Part shown: piece by piece, positions 14,846 to 23,117 of the stretch
Layout: every line of letters starts with the position of its first letter
Numbering within the stretch: position 1 is the first letter of the stretch
Assembly: GCA_031359995.1 (NCBI GenBank)
Contig: JANMAT010000013.1
Location: 1 to 51,010, forward strand
Source: JANMAT01 sp031359995
GTDB taxonomy: Bacteria > Actinomycetota > Acidimicrobiia > Acidimicrobiales > Ilumatobacteraceae
Length of the DNA stretch: 51,010 bases
Direction: 5' to 3'
Made by a program: the position numbers and the translations under genes
The notes under the pieces: model-generated
Told to the model about the DNA's origin: nothing
The model's database searches: none
What the model saw: the letters and a program-made list of their open reading frames with translations, nothing else

Positions 14846-17535
14846 CGGGCGATGGCCTCGGCCACCGTCTCGTGCTTCACCTCGCCTTGGGCGGCCAGGG
14901 CCGACAGCACACCGACGACCACGTGGGGCATGTCGATCTCGAAGTGGCGGCGCAGCGCCTCACGGGTGTCGGAACGGCCGAACCCGTCGGTGCCGAGCGG
15001 CACGAAGTGATGGCCGGGCAGGAAGCGGGCCACCTGCTCGGGCACGATCTTCATGAAGTCGCTCACCGCCACCACCGGGCCGGCGGCGTCGGCCAGCAGA
15101 CGCCCCACCAGCGGCACGCGCGGCGCGTCGGTGGGGTGCAGCCGGTTCCAGCGCTCCACGCCGATGGCCTCGTCGCGCAGGGCCTTGTACGAGGTGGCCG
15201 ACCACAGCTCGACGGCCACGTCGTAACGCTCGGCCAGCTCGATGACCGCGGCGCGCGCCGCGCCCTGGGCACTGCCCGAGAAGAGCAGCGTGGCCCGCTT
15301 CGACGGGCCGGCCGGCGCCGCCTGCCAGCGGTACAGACCCTGCAGGATCCCCTGGGTGATGCCGTTGCTGTCGGCCTCGGCCGGCAGAGCGGGCATGGGG
15401 TAGTTCTCGTTGTAGAGGGTGAGGTAGTAGAAGATGTCCTCGGGGGTGTCGCCGTACATGCGGCGCAGGCCGTCACGGATGATGACGGCCACCTCGTAGG
15501 CGAACGCCGGGTCGTAGGCCTGCACCGGCGGCACGGTGGACGCCAGCAGCAGCGAATGACCGTCCTGGTGCTGCAGGCCCTCGCCGAGCAGCGTGGTGCG
15601 GCCCGCGGTGGCGCCCAGCAGGAAGCCGCGCGTGCGGGCGTCGGCCGCCTGCCACACGAGGTCGCCGACGCGCTGGAAGCCGAACATCGAGTAGAAGATG
15701 TAGAAGGGCACCATGGGCACGCCGCGGGTGGCGTAGCTGGTGCCGGCGGCGATGAAGCTGGCCATGGAGCCGGCCTCGTTGATGCCTTCCTCCAGGATCT
15801 GGCCGTCGGCCGACTCGGCGTAGGACAGCAGCAGGTCGTGGTCGACGGGCTCGTACTTCTGGCCCTGCGACGCGTAGATCTTCAGCTCGCGAAACAGTGC
15901 ATCCATGCCGAACGTGCGGGCCTCGTCGGGCACGATCGGCACGACGCGCGGGCCGATGTGCTCGTCGCGGGCCAGGTTGCGCAGCAGGCGGGCGAAGCCC
16001 ATGGTCGTGGACACCGACTGGGCGCCCGAACCCGACAGCACCTCCTTGAAGGCGGTGTCGGCCGGCAGTTCCAGCGGGCGCCGGTTGCGCACGATTCGCT
16101 TGGGGATCGAGCCGTCCAGGGCGCGGCGGCGATCCATCATGTACTGGTGCTCGATGGAGTCGGGCGGCGGGCAGTAGTAGGGCGGATCGTCGGCGTCGAG
16201 GGCCGACTCGGGGATCTCGTCGTGCAGGTACAGGCGATCGCGCAGGACCTTCAGCTGGTCCTTGGTCATCTTCTTGATCTGATGGGTCGCGTTGCGCCCC
16301 TCCACATCGGGGCCGAGCGTCCAGCCCTTCACCGTCTTGCACAGGATGGCGGTGGGGGCGCCGCTGCCCAGGTTCTCGACCGCGGCCTTGTAGGCGGCGA
16401 AGATCTTGCGGTAGTCGTGGCCGCCGCGGGGCAGGGTGCGCAGGTCGTCGTCGGTGAGGTGCTCGACCATCTTGCGCAGGCGCGCGTCGGGCCCGAAGAA
16501 GTGATCGCGGGCATACGCGCCGGACTCGACCGAGTAGCGCTGGAACTCGCCGTCGACGGTGGTGTTCATCTTGTTGAGCAGCACGCCGTCGGTGTCGCGG
16601 GCCAGCAGCTCGTCCCACTTCGAGCCCCAGATGACCTTGATGACGTTCCAGCCCGCGCCGCGGAACACCGCTTCGAGCTCCTGGATGATCTTGCCGTTGC
16701 CGCGCACGGGGCCGTCGAGGCGCTGCAGGTTGCAGTTCACGACGAACACCAGGTTGTCGAAGCGCTCGCGCGCCGCGAGCGACAGCGCGCCCAGCGTCTC
16801 GGGCTCGTCGCACTCGCCGTCGCCCAGGAAGGCCCACACCCGGCTCTGAGCGGTGTCGTCGAGGCGACGGTTGTGGAGGTAGCGGTTGAAGCGGGCCTGG
16901 TAGATGGCGGCGATGGGGCCGAGACCCATGGAGACGGTGGGGTACTCCCAGAAGTCGGGCATGAGTCGCGGGTGCGGGTAGCTCGACAGGCCCCGGCCGG
17001 GGCGGCCGATCTCGCGGCGGAAGTGGTCGAGGTCGTCGGCACTGAGCCGCCCCTCGAGGAAGGCCCGGGCGTACACACCGGGGGCGGCGTGGCCCTGGTA
17101 GTAGACGGCGTCGCCGGCCTGGCCGTCGTCCTTGCCCCGGAAGAAGTGGTTGAACCCCACCTCGTAGAGCGACGCCGACGACGCGAAGGTGGACAGGTGG
17201 CCACCGATGCCCTCGGCGTGCTTGTTGGCCTTGACGACCATGATCGCCGCGTTCCAGCGGATGAAGGCGCGGATGCGGCGCTCGATGTGCTCGTCACCCG
17301 GGAACCACGGCTCCTGCTCGGGCGGGATGGTGTTGACGTAGGGGGTGGACACGGTGGCCGGGAAGCTGACCTGCAGCTCGCGGGCCCGCTCGAGCAGCTT
17401 CGACAGGAGGTAGCGGGCCCGGGTCTTGCCGTGCACGTCGACGATGGCGTCGAGGCTCTGGAGCCACTCCTTCGTCTCGGCCGGGTCGATGTCCGGGAGC
17501 TGGTTGACGAAGCCGTCGAAGATCATGGGGCCCAT
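14803..17535 (-). CDS. aceE: Pyruvate dehydrogenase E1 component, homodimeric type
   Basis: A 910-residue protein of the AceE family, which decarboxylates pyruvate with thiamine diphosphate and acetylates the E2 lipoyl group. The N-terminal block (PYVNTIPPEQEPWFPGDE, KANKHAEGIGGHLSTFASS) and the ThDP/Mg motif FLGDGECDEPETLGAL (about residue 237) through VFVVNCNLQRLDGPVRGN are diagnostic. The middle has ILCKTVKGWTLG, and the C-terminal domain runs to the stop at 14803. ATG 17535 or ATG 17526 could start it. The E2 and E3 genes are not adjacent, as is common in actinobacteria, where AceE joins a mixed PDH/OGDH complex. Confidence 0.95.
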   Translation of the reverse strand: MGPMIFDGFVNQLPDIDPAETKEWLQSLDAIVDVHGKTRARYLLSKLLERARELQVSFPATVSTPYVNTIPPEQEPWFPGDEHIERRIRAFIRWNAAIMVVKANKHAEGIGGHLSTFASSASLYEVGFNHFFRGKDDGQAGDAVYYQGHAAPGVYARAFLEGRLSADDLDHFRREIGRPGRGLSSYPHPRLMPDFWEYPTVSMGLGPIAAIYQARFNRYLHNRRLDDTAQSRVWAFLGDGECDEPETLGALSLAARERFDNLVFVVNCNLQRLDGPVRGNGKIIQELEAVFRGAGWNVIKVIWGSKWDELLARDTDGVLLNKMNTTVDGEFQRYSVESGAYARDHFFGPDARLRKMVEHLTDDDLRTLPRGGHDYRKIFAAYKAAVENLGSGAPTAILCKTVKGWTLGPDVEGRNATHQIKKMTKDQLKVLRDRLYLHDEIPESALDADDPPYYCPPPDSIEHQYMMDRRRALDGSIPKRIVRNRRPLELPADTAFKEVLSGSGAQSVSTTMGFARLLRNLARDEHIGPRVVPIVPDEARTFGMDALFRELKIYASQGQKYEPVDHDLLLSYAESADGQILEEGINEAGSMASFIAAGTSYATRGVPMVPFYIFYSMFGFQRVGDLVWQAADARTRGFLLGATAGRTTLLGEGLQHQDGHSLLLASTVPPVQAYDPAFAYEVAVIIRDGLRRMYGDTPEDIFYYLTLYNENYPMPALPAEADSNGITQGILQGLYRWQAAPAGPSKRATLLFSGSAQGAARAAVIELAERYDVAVELWSATSYKALRDEAIGVERWNRLHPTDAPRVPLVGRLLADAAGPVVAVSDFMKIVPEQVARFLPGHHFVPLGTDGFGRSDTREALRRHFEIDMPHVVVGVLSALAAQGEVKHETVAEAIARYGIDADAVNPALA

Positions 17536-17653
17536 TCTCGCCGCCCATTGGACCGTTTCGCGCCGCTACCGGGCGGTAATCCGCCGTCCTTGCCCCCTGG
17601 TGAACACGCCGACGTCCCCACCGTGACAGCGGGACGTGGCAAGCTCGACACCC

Positions 17654-18166
17654 ATGCCGACACCCCCGCCCCCGGCCGCGCCCGTGGTCGTGTACACCGA
17701 CGGGGCCTGCGCGGGGAACCCCGGACCGGGGGGCTGGGCCTGGGCCGAGGCCCCCGACGGGGTCGTCAGCGGCGTCGGCGGCGAGCGGCGCTCCACCAAC
17801 CAGCGCATGGAGGTGCTGGCCGTGCTCGCGGCCCTGCGGGCCCACCCCGGCGCGGTCCAGATCGTGAGCGACTCGACCTACGTCGTGAACTGCTTCCGCG
17901 ACTCGTGGTGGAAGGGCTGGCTGGCCCGGGGCTGGCGCAACAGCCAGAAGCAGCCGGTCGCCAACCGCGACCTGTGGGAGCCGCTGATCGACCTCTACCG
18001 GGCCCGGGCCGACGAGATCACGTTCCGATGGGTCAAGGGACACTCGGGGCATCCGATGAATGACCTCGTGGACCGTCTCGCCGTCGCCGCCGCCCAGGAC
18101 GCCGCCGCGGGCCGCTTCACCGAGACCCGGCCCGAACCCGTGGCCCCACCGGGAACCCTCTTCTAG
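17654..18166 (+). CDS. rnhA: Ribonuclease HI
   Basis: RNase HI, which cleaves the RNA strand of RNA-DNA hybrids. From ATG 17654 the protein has 170 residues with the full carboxylate set: D16 in YTDGACAGNPGPGGW, E53 in NQRMEVLAVL, D73 in VSDSTYVVNC and D137 in KGHSGHPMNDLVDRLA, matching D10/E48/D70/D134 of the E. coli enzyme. The basic handle region is KGWLARGWRNSQKQPV. A short Pro-rich N-terminus precedes the fold. A GTG at 17636 would only add six residues. It is divergent from aceE and 3 bp ahead of the acyltransferase gene, so co-transcription with that gene is likely. Confidence 0.93.
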   Translation: MPTPPPPAAPVVVYTDGACAGNPGPGGWAWAEAPDGVVSGVGGERRSTNQRMEVLAVLAALRAHPGAVQIVSDSTYVVNCFRDSWWKGWLARGWRNSQKQPVANRDLWEPLIDLYRARADEITFRWVKGHSGHPMNDLVDRLAVAAAQDAAAGRFTETRPEPVAPPGTLF

Positions 18167-18169
18167 CCC

Positions 18170-20161
18170 ATGGTCATGATCGGCGGATCGGTGGCCACGA
18201 GGCCCGAGGTGCCGGCGACGGCGCCCGGTCGGCTGGTGCACCTGCCCGGCCTCGACGGGGTGCGCGGCCTGGCCGTGGCCGCCGTCGTGCTCTACCACCT
18301 CGGGTACGGCTGGGCCGGGGGCGGGTTCCTCGGCGTGTCGTTGTTCTTCACGCTGTCGGGCTACCTGGTGGTGAGCCTGATCCTGGCCGAGCACGACCGG
18401 CGCGGCCGGGTGTCGCTCGGTTCGTTCTGGGCCCGGCGGGCCCGGCGCATCGTGCCCGCGTCGCTGCTGGCCCTCACCGGGGTGGCGGTGGCCTCGCACT
18501 GGTTGCCCACCCACGCCGGCCTGCCCGGCGACGTGCGCGCCGCCCTGGCCCAGGTGGCCAACTGGCGGTTCGTGTTCACGCACCGCTCCTACGCCGACCG
18601 GTTCGCGGCGCCGTCGCCCTTGAAGCACCTGTGGTCACTGGCCATCGAGGAGCAGCTGTACCTGGTGCTGCCGCTGGTGTGCGTGGTGGCGCTGCGCTTC
18701 GGTCGGCGGTGGCTCGGTTGGGCCCTCGGCCTGCTCGCTGCCGGCAGCGTGATGATGTCGCTGCTGCTGTCGAACGCGTCGCTCGACCGCGTGTACCAAG
18801 GCACCGACACCCGCGCCGTCGAGGTGCTGGCCGGCGGGCTGCTCGCCTGCATCGCCCGACCGTCGGTGCTCGCGGCGGTGCGCCGGCGGTGGTGGTCGCA
18901 CCTGGCCACGATGGCGCCGCTGGCCGGGCTGTGCGCCGTGTGGTGGTTCACCCGCCTGACCCAACCGTGGTTGCGCACCGGTGGCTTCGGGTTGGTGGCG
19001 GTGGCCAACGTCGCCGTCGTCACCGTGGCCGCCGGGCCGGTCGGCGCCCGCCTGCTCGGTTGGCGGCCGCTCGCCTCGCTCGGGCGCATCAGCTACGGCC
19101 TGTACCTGTTCCACTGGCCGCTCATCGTGTGGCTCACGCCCGAACGCACCGGCTGGTCGCCCCGACTCGTCGACGCCGTGCGCGTCGGTGGGGCGCTGGC
19201 GGTGTCGGTGCTGTCGTACCGCTTCTTCGAGCAGCCGATCCGGCGCGGTCGGGTGGCCGGCCACCGAATCGCACCGGTGGGCGCGAGCGCGGCGTTCGCG
19301 CTGTTCTCGCTCACCACGCAGCTGGGCGTGGCCCCGCTCACCGGGGCCGCCGGCGTGCTCGCCGGCTACGACCCGTCGAGCCTGGCCCGCCTCACCGAGG
19401 TCGTGCCGACCACGGTGCCGGTGCCGGTGGCGGCCATCGACGGTGCTGTCGCCCCCGCCCCGCCCACCACCGCGCCGCCGCCACCGCCTCCACCCGAGCT
19501 CTGGTTGGCGGGCGACTCGGTGCCGTACTCGCTCGGCCCCGCCCTCACGACGCTCGGCACCACCCGGCGGTTCGATCTGGTGAACCTGGCCGTTCCCGGC
19601 TGCGACGGGGCGCGCGGGAACCCGACCGAGCGCATCGGCCTCGGGCTCGAGCACACCGACGAGCGGGCCGAGTGCGCCGACTGGACCACCAGCTGGCCGG
19701 CGGTGGCCAGGGCCCGCCCGCCCACGGTCGTGCTGTTCGTGCTCGGCGGCAACGTGACCCTCGACCGCAAGGTGAACGGCGAGTGGCGCAGCCCGTGCGA
19801 CGCCGAGTTCCGCTCGTGGTACGAACCCGAGGTGCTGGCCCGCATCGACTGGGTGGTGGCCAACACCGGCGCGGTGCCCGTGCTCACGGTGAGCCCGTAC
19901 GCCGAGGACAAGGCGGTGGGCGTGCTGCAGCGTGACCACCGCGACCGCACCGACTGCCTCAACGAGATCTACCGGTCGGTGGCGGCCCAGCGGCCGGCGT
20001 TGGCGATGCTCGATCTGCAGTCGTTCGTGTGCCCGGCGGGCAAGGCCGAGCCGTGCCGGCCGTGGCGCACCGACGGCCTGCACTTCGACGGTGACGGCGC
20101 GGTGGCGGTGGCCGCCTGGCTCGTCGACCACCTGGCGCCGTTGGCCGCCTCGTCGGCCTGA
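18170..20161 (+). CDS. Acyltransferase-3 / SGNH fusion, OatA-like O-acyltransferase
   Basis: The 663-residue product has an N-terminal acyltransferase-3 domain of about ten helices (entry LPGLDGVRGLAVAAVVLYH, motif HLWSLAIEEQLYLVLPL). A Thr/Pro-rich extracytoplasmic linker (TTAPPPPPPPE) follows, then a C-terminal SGNH hydrolase-like domain. Its block I is LAGDSVPYSLGP and its block V is DGLHFDGDG with the D-x-x-H pair. Proteins of this design take acyl groups across the membrane and O-acylate peptidoglycan or surface polysaccharide outside. Either ATG 18170 or the in-frame ATG 18176 may start it. It follows rnhA by 3 bp. The acceptor is unknown. Confidence 0.9.
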   Translation: MVMIGGSVATRPEVPATAPGRLVHLPGLDGVRGLAVAAVVLYHLGYGWAGGGFLGVSLFFTLSGYLVVSLILAEHDRRGRVSLGSFWARRARRIVPASLLALTGVAVASHWLPTHAGLPGDVRAALAQVANWRFVFTHRSYADRFAAPSPLKHLWSLAIEEQLYLVLPLVCVVALRFGRRWLGWALGLLAAGSVMMSLLLSNASLDRVYQGTDTRAVEVLAGGLLACIARPSVLAAVRRRWWSHLATMAPLAGLCAVWWFTRLTQPWLRTGGFGLVAVANVAVVTVAAGPVGARLLGWRPLASLGRISYGLYLFHWPLIVWLTPERTGWSPRLVDAVRVGGALAVSVLSYRFFEQPIRRGRVAGHRIAPVGASAAFALFSLTTQLGVAPLTGAAGVLAGYDPSSLARLTEVVPTTVPVPVAAIDGAVAPAPPTTAPPPPPPPELWLAGDSVPYSLGPALTTLGTTRRFDLVNLAVPGCDGARGNPTERIGLGLEHTDERAECADWTTSWPAVARARPPTVVLFVLGGNVTLDRKVNGEWRSPCDAEFRSWYEPEVLARIDWVVANTGAVPVLTVSPYAEDKAVGVLQRDHRDRTDCLNEIYRSVAAQRPALAMLDLQSFVCPAGKAEPCRPWRTDGLHFDGDGAVAVAAWLVDHLAPLAASSA

Positions 20162-20164
20162 ACG

Positions 20165-21358
20165 TCAGCCGCCGGCCCGGCCGACGGCGCCGGCGCTGCG
20201 CAGCGCGGCGATGTCGGCCTCGGCGTACCCGAGCTCGGCGAGGATCTCGTCGGTGTGCTCGTCCAGGTCGGGCGCGTGGCGACCCAGCGCGCTGGGCGTC
20301 GCCTCGAAGCGCACGGCCGGGCGGGGCTCGCGCACGCGACCGAGGTGGGGGCGGTCGTGCTCCACGAGGATCTGGTTGTGCTGCACCTGCGGGTCCAGGT
20401 GAACCTCGTCGATGTCGACCAGTCGGGCCGCGGGCACGTCCTCGGTGTCGAGTCGCTCGACGAGCTCGGCCGAGGTGTAGCGGGCGAACTCGGCCTCGAT
20501 GGCCACGCGCAGCTCGCCCATGTTCGCCTCGCGCCCGGCCAGCGTGGCGAAGCGCTCGTCGGTCGGCCACTCGGGCTTGCCGAGGGCCCGGCACAGCTGC
20601 GGGAACTGGCGCTCCGACGTGGGCAGCGCGGCGACGTAGCCGTCCTTGGTGCGGTACACCATGTAGTCGTCGGCCACGTGGCGACCGGGCACGACGTCGT
20701 CGTCGAGCAGGGTGTGCTGCATCATGCCGTCGGGCCACAGGAAGCCGATGGCCACGTCGAGCATCGACAGGCGCACGTGCTGGCCGCCGGCACCGCGCTC
20801 GCGCGCCAGCAGGGCCGCGGTGGCGGCCTGGCAGGCGGCGTACGCCGTGACCTTGTCGACGACGATGTTGCGCAGCAGCGCGGGTCGGCCGGTCTCGGGG
20901 TCGGTCTGCAGGCGGGCCATGCCCGACAGGGCCTGGATGACGTAGTCGTAGCTCTTGCGTGCCACGTAGGGGCCCGTCTCGCCGAAGCCGTTCACCGACA
21001 CGTAGACCAGCCCCGGGTTGAGGGCGCGCAGGGTGGGCTCGCCCAGGCCGAGGCGTTCGGCCACGCCGGGACGGAAGTTCTGGATGAACACGTCGGCGGT
21101 GGCGAGCAGCGTGCGGGCCACCGCCTGGCCCTCGGCGCGCGTGAGGTCGAGCACCAGGCTGCGCTTGCCCCGGTTCACGCCGGCCCACGCCGCCGAGATG
21201 CGACCCTTGCGGTGGCCCGTGGAGCGGAACCGGTCACCCGTGGGCGCTTCGATCTTGATGACCTCGGCGCCCTGGTCGGCCAGCAGCGAGCCGGCGAGGG
21301 GGCCGGCGACCATCTGCGTCGCGTCGATCACGGTGAAGCCGTGCAGGGGTCCGGGCAT
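20165..21358 (-). CDS. CaiB/BaiF (class III) CoA-transferase, copy 1
   Basis: Family III CoA-transferase of 397 residues that moves CoA between carboxylic acids through an aspartyl anhydride intermediate. It opens LHGFTVIDATQMVAGPLAGS and has the RGKRSLVLDL and NFRPGVAERLGLG blocks. The expected catalytic aspartate is D168 in VVDKVTAYAACQA. The Gly-rich loop region near GGQHVRLSMLD is present. A second, equally long family member lies at 40716-41909. The start is marked by TACCGT 6 nt before the ATG. It converges with the acyltransferase gene (3-bp gap). The acyl substrate is not deducible; neighbouring SDR and hydrolase genes suggest acyl-CoA metabolism. Confidence 0.9.
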   Translation of the reverse strand: MPGPLHGFTVIDATQMVAGPLAGSLLADQGAEVIKIEAPTGDRFRSTGHRKGRISAAWAGVNRGKRSLVLDLTRAEGQAVARTLLATADVFIQNFRPGVAERLGLGEPTLRALNPGLVYVSVNGFGETGPYVARKSYDYVIQALSGMARLQTDPETGRPALLRNIVVDKVTAYAACQAATAALLARERGAGGQHVRLSMLDVAIGFLWPDGMMQHTLLDDDVVPGRHVADDYMVYRTKDGYVAALPTSERQFPQLCRALGKPEWPTDERFATLAGREANMGELRVAIEAEFARYTSAELVERLDTEDVPAARLVDIDEVHLDPQVQHNQILVEHDRPHLGRVREPRPAVRFEATPSALGRHAPDLDEHTDEILAELGYAEADIAALRSAGAVGRAGG

Positions 21359-21364
21359 GGCGGG

Positions 21365-21370
21365 ACGGTA
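21365..21370 (-). promoter_or_regulatory. -10 box of a leaderless promoter (TACCGT)
   Basis: On the minus strand TACCGT, then CCCGCC, then the ATG at 21358; there is no Shine-Dalgarno. Confidence 0.5.
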
Positions 21371-21409
21371 GCGCGGCTGGTGACTTGGCCCGCCGGTCAA
21401 GTCGGGTCC

Positions 21410-21415
21410 TAGAGT
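21410..21415 (+). promoter_or_regulatory. -10 box of a leaderless promoter (TAGAGT)
   Basis: TAGAGT is followed by 6 nt and the ATG at 21422. It is divergent from the CoA-transferase promoter, the two boxes being about 40 bp apart. Confidence 0.5.
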
Positions 21416-21421
21416 CACGCC

Positions 21422-22198
21422 ATGGAACTCAATGGTGCAAGCGCAGTCGTCACCGGTGGGGCTTCGGGCATCGGTGCTGCCGCCGCCCGCATGCTCGCCG
21501 CCCGTGGCGTCAAGGTCGTGGTCGCCGACCTGCAGGACGACAAGGGCAAGGCCCTGGCCTCCGAGATCGGTGGCGCCTTCTGCCACGTCGACGTGACCAA
21601 GACCGACGAGATCATCGCCGCCGTCGAGACGGCCGCCGAGATGGGCCCGCTGCGCGTGCTCGTCAACTCGGCCGGCATCGGCTTCGCCAGCCGCACGGTC
21701 GGCAAGGACGGCTCGTACGACTCGGCCCACGACCTCGACTGGTTCAAGCGCGTCATCGCCATCAACCTCGTCGGCACCTTCGACTGCATCCGCATTGCCG
21801 CCACCGCGATGAGCAAGACCGAGCCGCTGGCCAACAACGAGCGCGGCGCGATCGTGAACATCGCGTCGGTCGCCGCGTTCGACGGCCAGATCGGTCAGGC
21901 CTCGTACTCGGCGTCGAAGGGTGGCGTCGTCGGCATGACCCTGCCGGTCGCCCGTGACCTCGCGGCCATCGGCGTGCGCGTCAACACGGTCGCCCCGGGC
22001 CTCATCGACACACCGATCTACGGCGAGGGGGACAACTCCGAGGCGTTCAAGGCGAACCTGCAGAAGGGCGTGCTGTTCCCGCAGCGCCTGGGTGCGCCCG
22101 AGGAGCTCGCCTCCATGGTCATCGAGTGCATCACCAACAGCTACATGAACGGCGAGACGATCCGCGTCGACGGTGGCATCCGCATGCCCCCGAAGTAG
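21422..22198 (+). CDS. Short-chain dehydrogenase, 3-hydroxyacyl-CoA dehydrogenase type 2-like
   Basis: A classical SDR of 258 residues. The NAD motif TGGASGIG is at residues 11-18, and D in VVADLQDD at the end of strand 2 favours NAD over NADP. NSAGIGFASR stands for the NNAG motif, and the catalytic Y162-x-x-x-K166 is in SYSASKGGVVG. The length and the segments DVTKTDEIIAAV and LPVARDLAAIGVRVNTVAPG resemble HSD10/short-chain 3-hydroxyacyl-CoA dehydrogenases. With a divergent CoA-transferase next to it, oxidation of a hydroxyacyl-CoA is a fair guess. The transcript is probably leaderless. Confidence 0.88.
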   Translation: MELNGASAVVTGGASGIGAAAARMLAARGVKVVVADLQDDKGKALASEIGGAFCHVDVTKTDEIIAAVETAAEMGPLRVLVNSAGIGFASRTVGKDGSYDSAHDLDWFKRVIAINLVGTFDCIRIAATAMSKTEPLANNERGAIVNIASVAAFDGQIGQASYSASKGGVVGMTLPVARDLAAIGVRVNTVAPGLIDTPIYGEGDNSEAFKANLQKGVLFPQRLGAPEELASMVIECITNSYMNGETIRVDGGIRMPPK

Positions 22199-22225
22199 CA
22201 CGAGCGCGCGTATCACCTTTGGTGT

Positions 22226-22265
22226 GTGCACCTCTTCACGGGCGACGACTCGTGAAGAGGTGCAC
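22226..22265 (+). promoter_or_regulatory. Perfect 15-bp hairpin masking a ribosome binding site
   Basis: GTGCACCTCTTCACG (22226-22240) and its exact complement (22251-22265) flank a 10-nt loop. The 3' arm contains GAAGAGG (22254-22260), the Shine-Dalgarno of the ATG at 22268, and the 5' arm supplies CCTCTTC. A smaller CACC-TTT-GGTG hairpin sits just before it (22214-22224). It may be a translational switch, a terminator of the SDR gene without U-tract, or a DNA operator. Confidence 0.6.
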
Positions 22266-22267
22266 TC

Positions 22268-23050
22268 ATGTCGACCTACGAAGTGGATGCGCTGCTACCT
22301 GCGTGGCAGCGTGACTGGCGGCTGGAGACGGCGGCGTGGTGCGGCCCCCGGGCCGATGCGCCGGTGGAGATGTTCCGGTTCGCCCGGGAAACCCTCGGCA
22401 TCTCGATCCTGCTGCCGCCATGCAAGTGGGGCGGTGGCTTCCTGCGCCAGTCGGTGCGCCAGCAGTGCCGGGCGCTCGACAAGGCGGCCGAGGCCGGCGT
22501 GCAACTGCTGCTGTGGGAGCCGCGGCTGATCGAGGACGTGGACTGCGTGGCCCACTACCCGGTGCACCCGGCACTGGCCGGGTTCGTGCTCACCGACGAG
22601 CCGCACGCCTCGCTGTTCCCGCAGTTGAACGCGGCGCGCTGGGGTCTGCGCGAGCGTCGGCCCGAACTGCTGGCCTACGTGAACCTGCCGGCCTCGTGGA
22701 CCGATCCGTCCCTGCTGGGCGCGGCGTCGTACGAGGAGTACCTCGACCAGTTCGCGTTCATGGTGGCGCCCGACGTGTGGTCGTTCGACGACTACGGCAC
22801 GAACCAGGGCCACGATCTCGACGACGCGCTGCACACCCTGGCGCTCGTGCAGTCCCGCGCCGGCGCGTCGCCGGTGTGGGCCTACGTGTCGACCGTGGCG
22901 TTCGACGACCGCCCCGTGCCGTCGTTCGGGCAGAAGTGCGACTGGGCCGAGGCGTTCCGCTCCCGGGGCGCGTCGGTCGCGTGGTTCTCGTACTACCTGC
23001 CCCCCGGCGGCGACGGCATCACCTGGCAGGGGGCGTACGCGACGTATTGA
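22268..23050 (+). CDS. Hypothetical TIM-barrel, glycoside-hydrolase-like protein
   Basis: A 260-residue cytosolic-looking protein without a signal peptide. I recognise no exact family, but three segments follow the pattern of beta-galactosidase-like (beta/alpha)8 proteins: HPALAGFVLTDEPHASLFP (strand with a DEP acidic pair), LLAYVNLPASW, and EEYLDQFAFMVAPDVWSFDD. Aromatic residues cluster at the C-terminal ends (VAWFSYYLPPGG), as in sugar-binding clefts. The missing first strands, compared with ~350-residue relatives, make it a compact version. The start follows GAAGAGG by 7 nt, inside the perfect hairpin noted separately. Function is inferred only at fold level. Confidence 0.6.
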   Translation: MSTYEVDALLPAWQRDWRLETAAWCGPRADAPVEMFRFARETLGISILLPPCKWGGGFLRQSVRQQCRALDKAAEAGVQLLLWEPRLIEDVDCVAHYPVHPALAGFVLTDEPHASLFPQLNAARWGLRERRPELLAYVNLPASWTDPSLLGAASYEEYLDQFAFMVAPDVWSFDDYGTNQGHDLDDALHTLALVQSRAGASPVWAYVSTVAFDDRPVPSFGQKCDWAEAFRSRGASVAWFSYYLPPGGDGITWQGAYATY

Positions 23051-23117
23051 CGTCGGTGCGAGACTGGCGGCTCGCGCCGGCATCCGTGGGGGAGCCGGCT
23101 CAACGAGGGGGTTCGCC

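Noticed and set aside
13699..18063. Open frame of more than 1,400 codons on the plus strand across aceE
   Set aside because: It is the antisense of aceE plus neighbouring genes; in very GC-rich DNA stop codons are rare in these frames. Its translation is low-complexity Arg/Gly/His/Ala and shows no domain, while the minus strand encodes a complete AceE.
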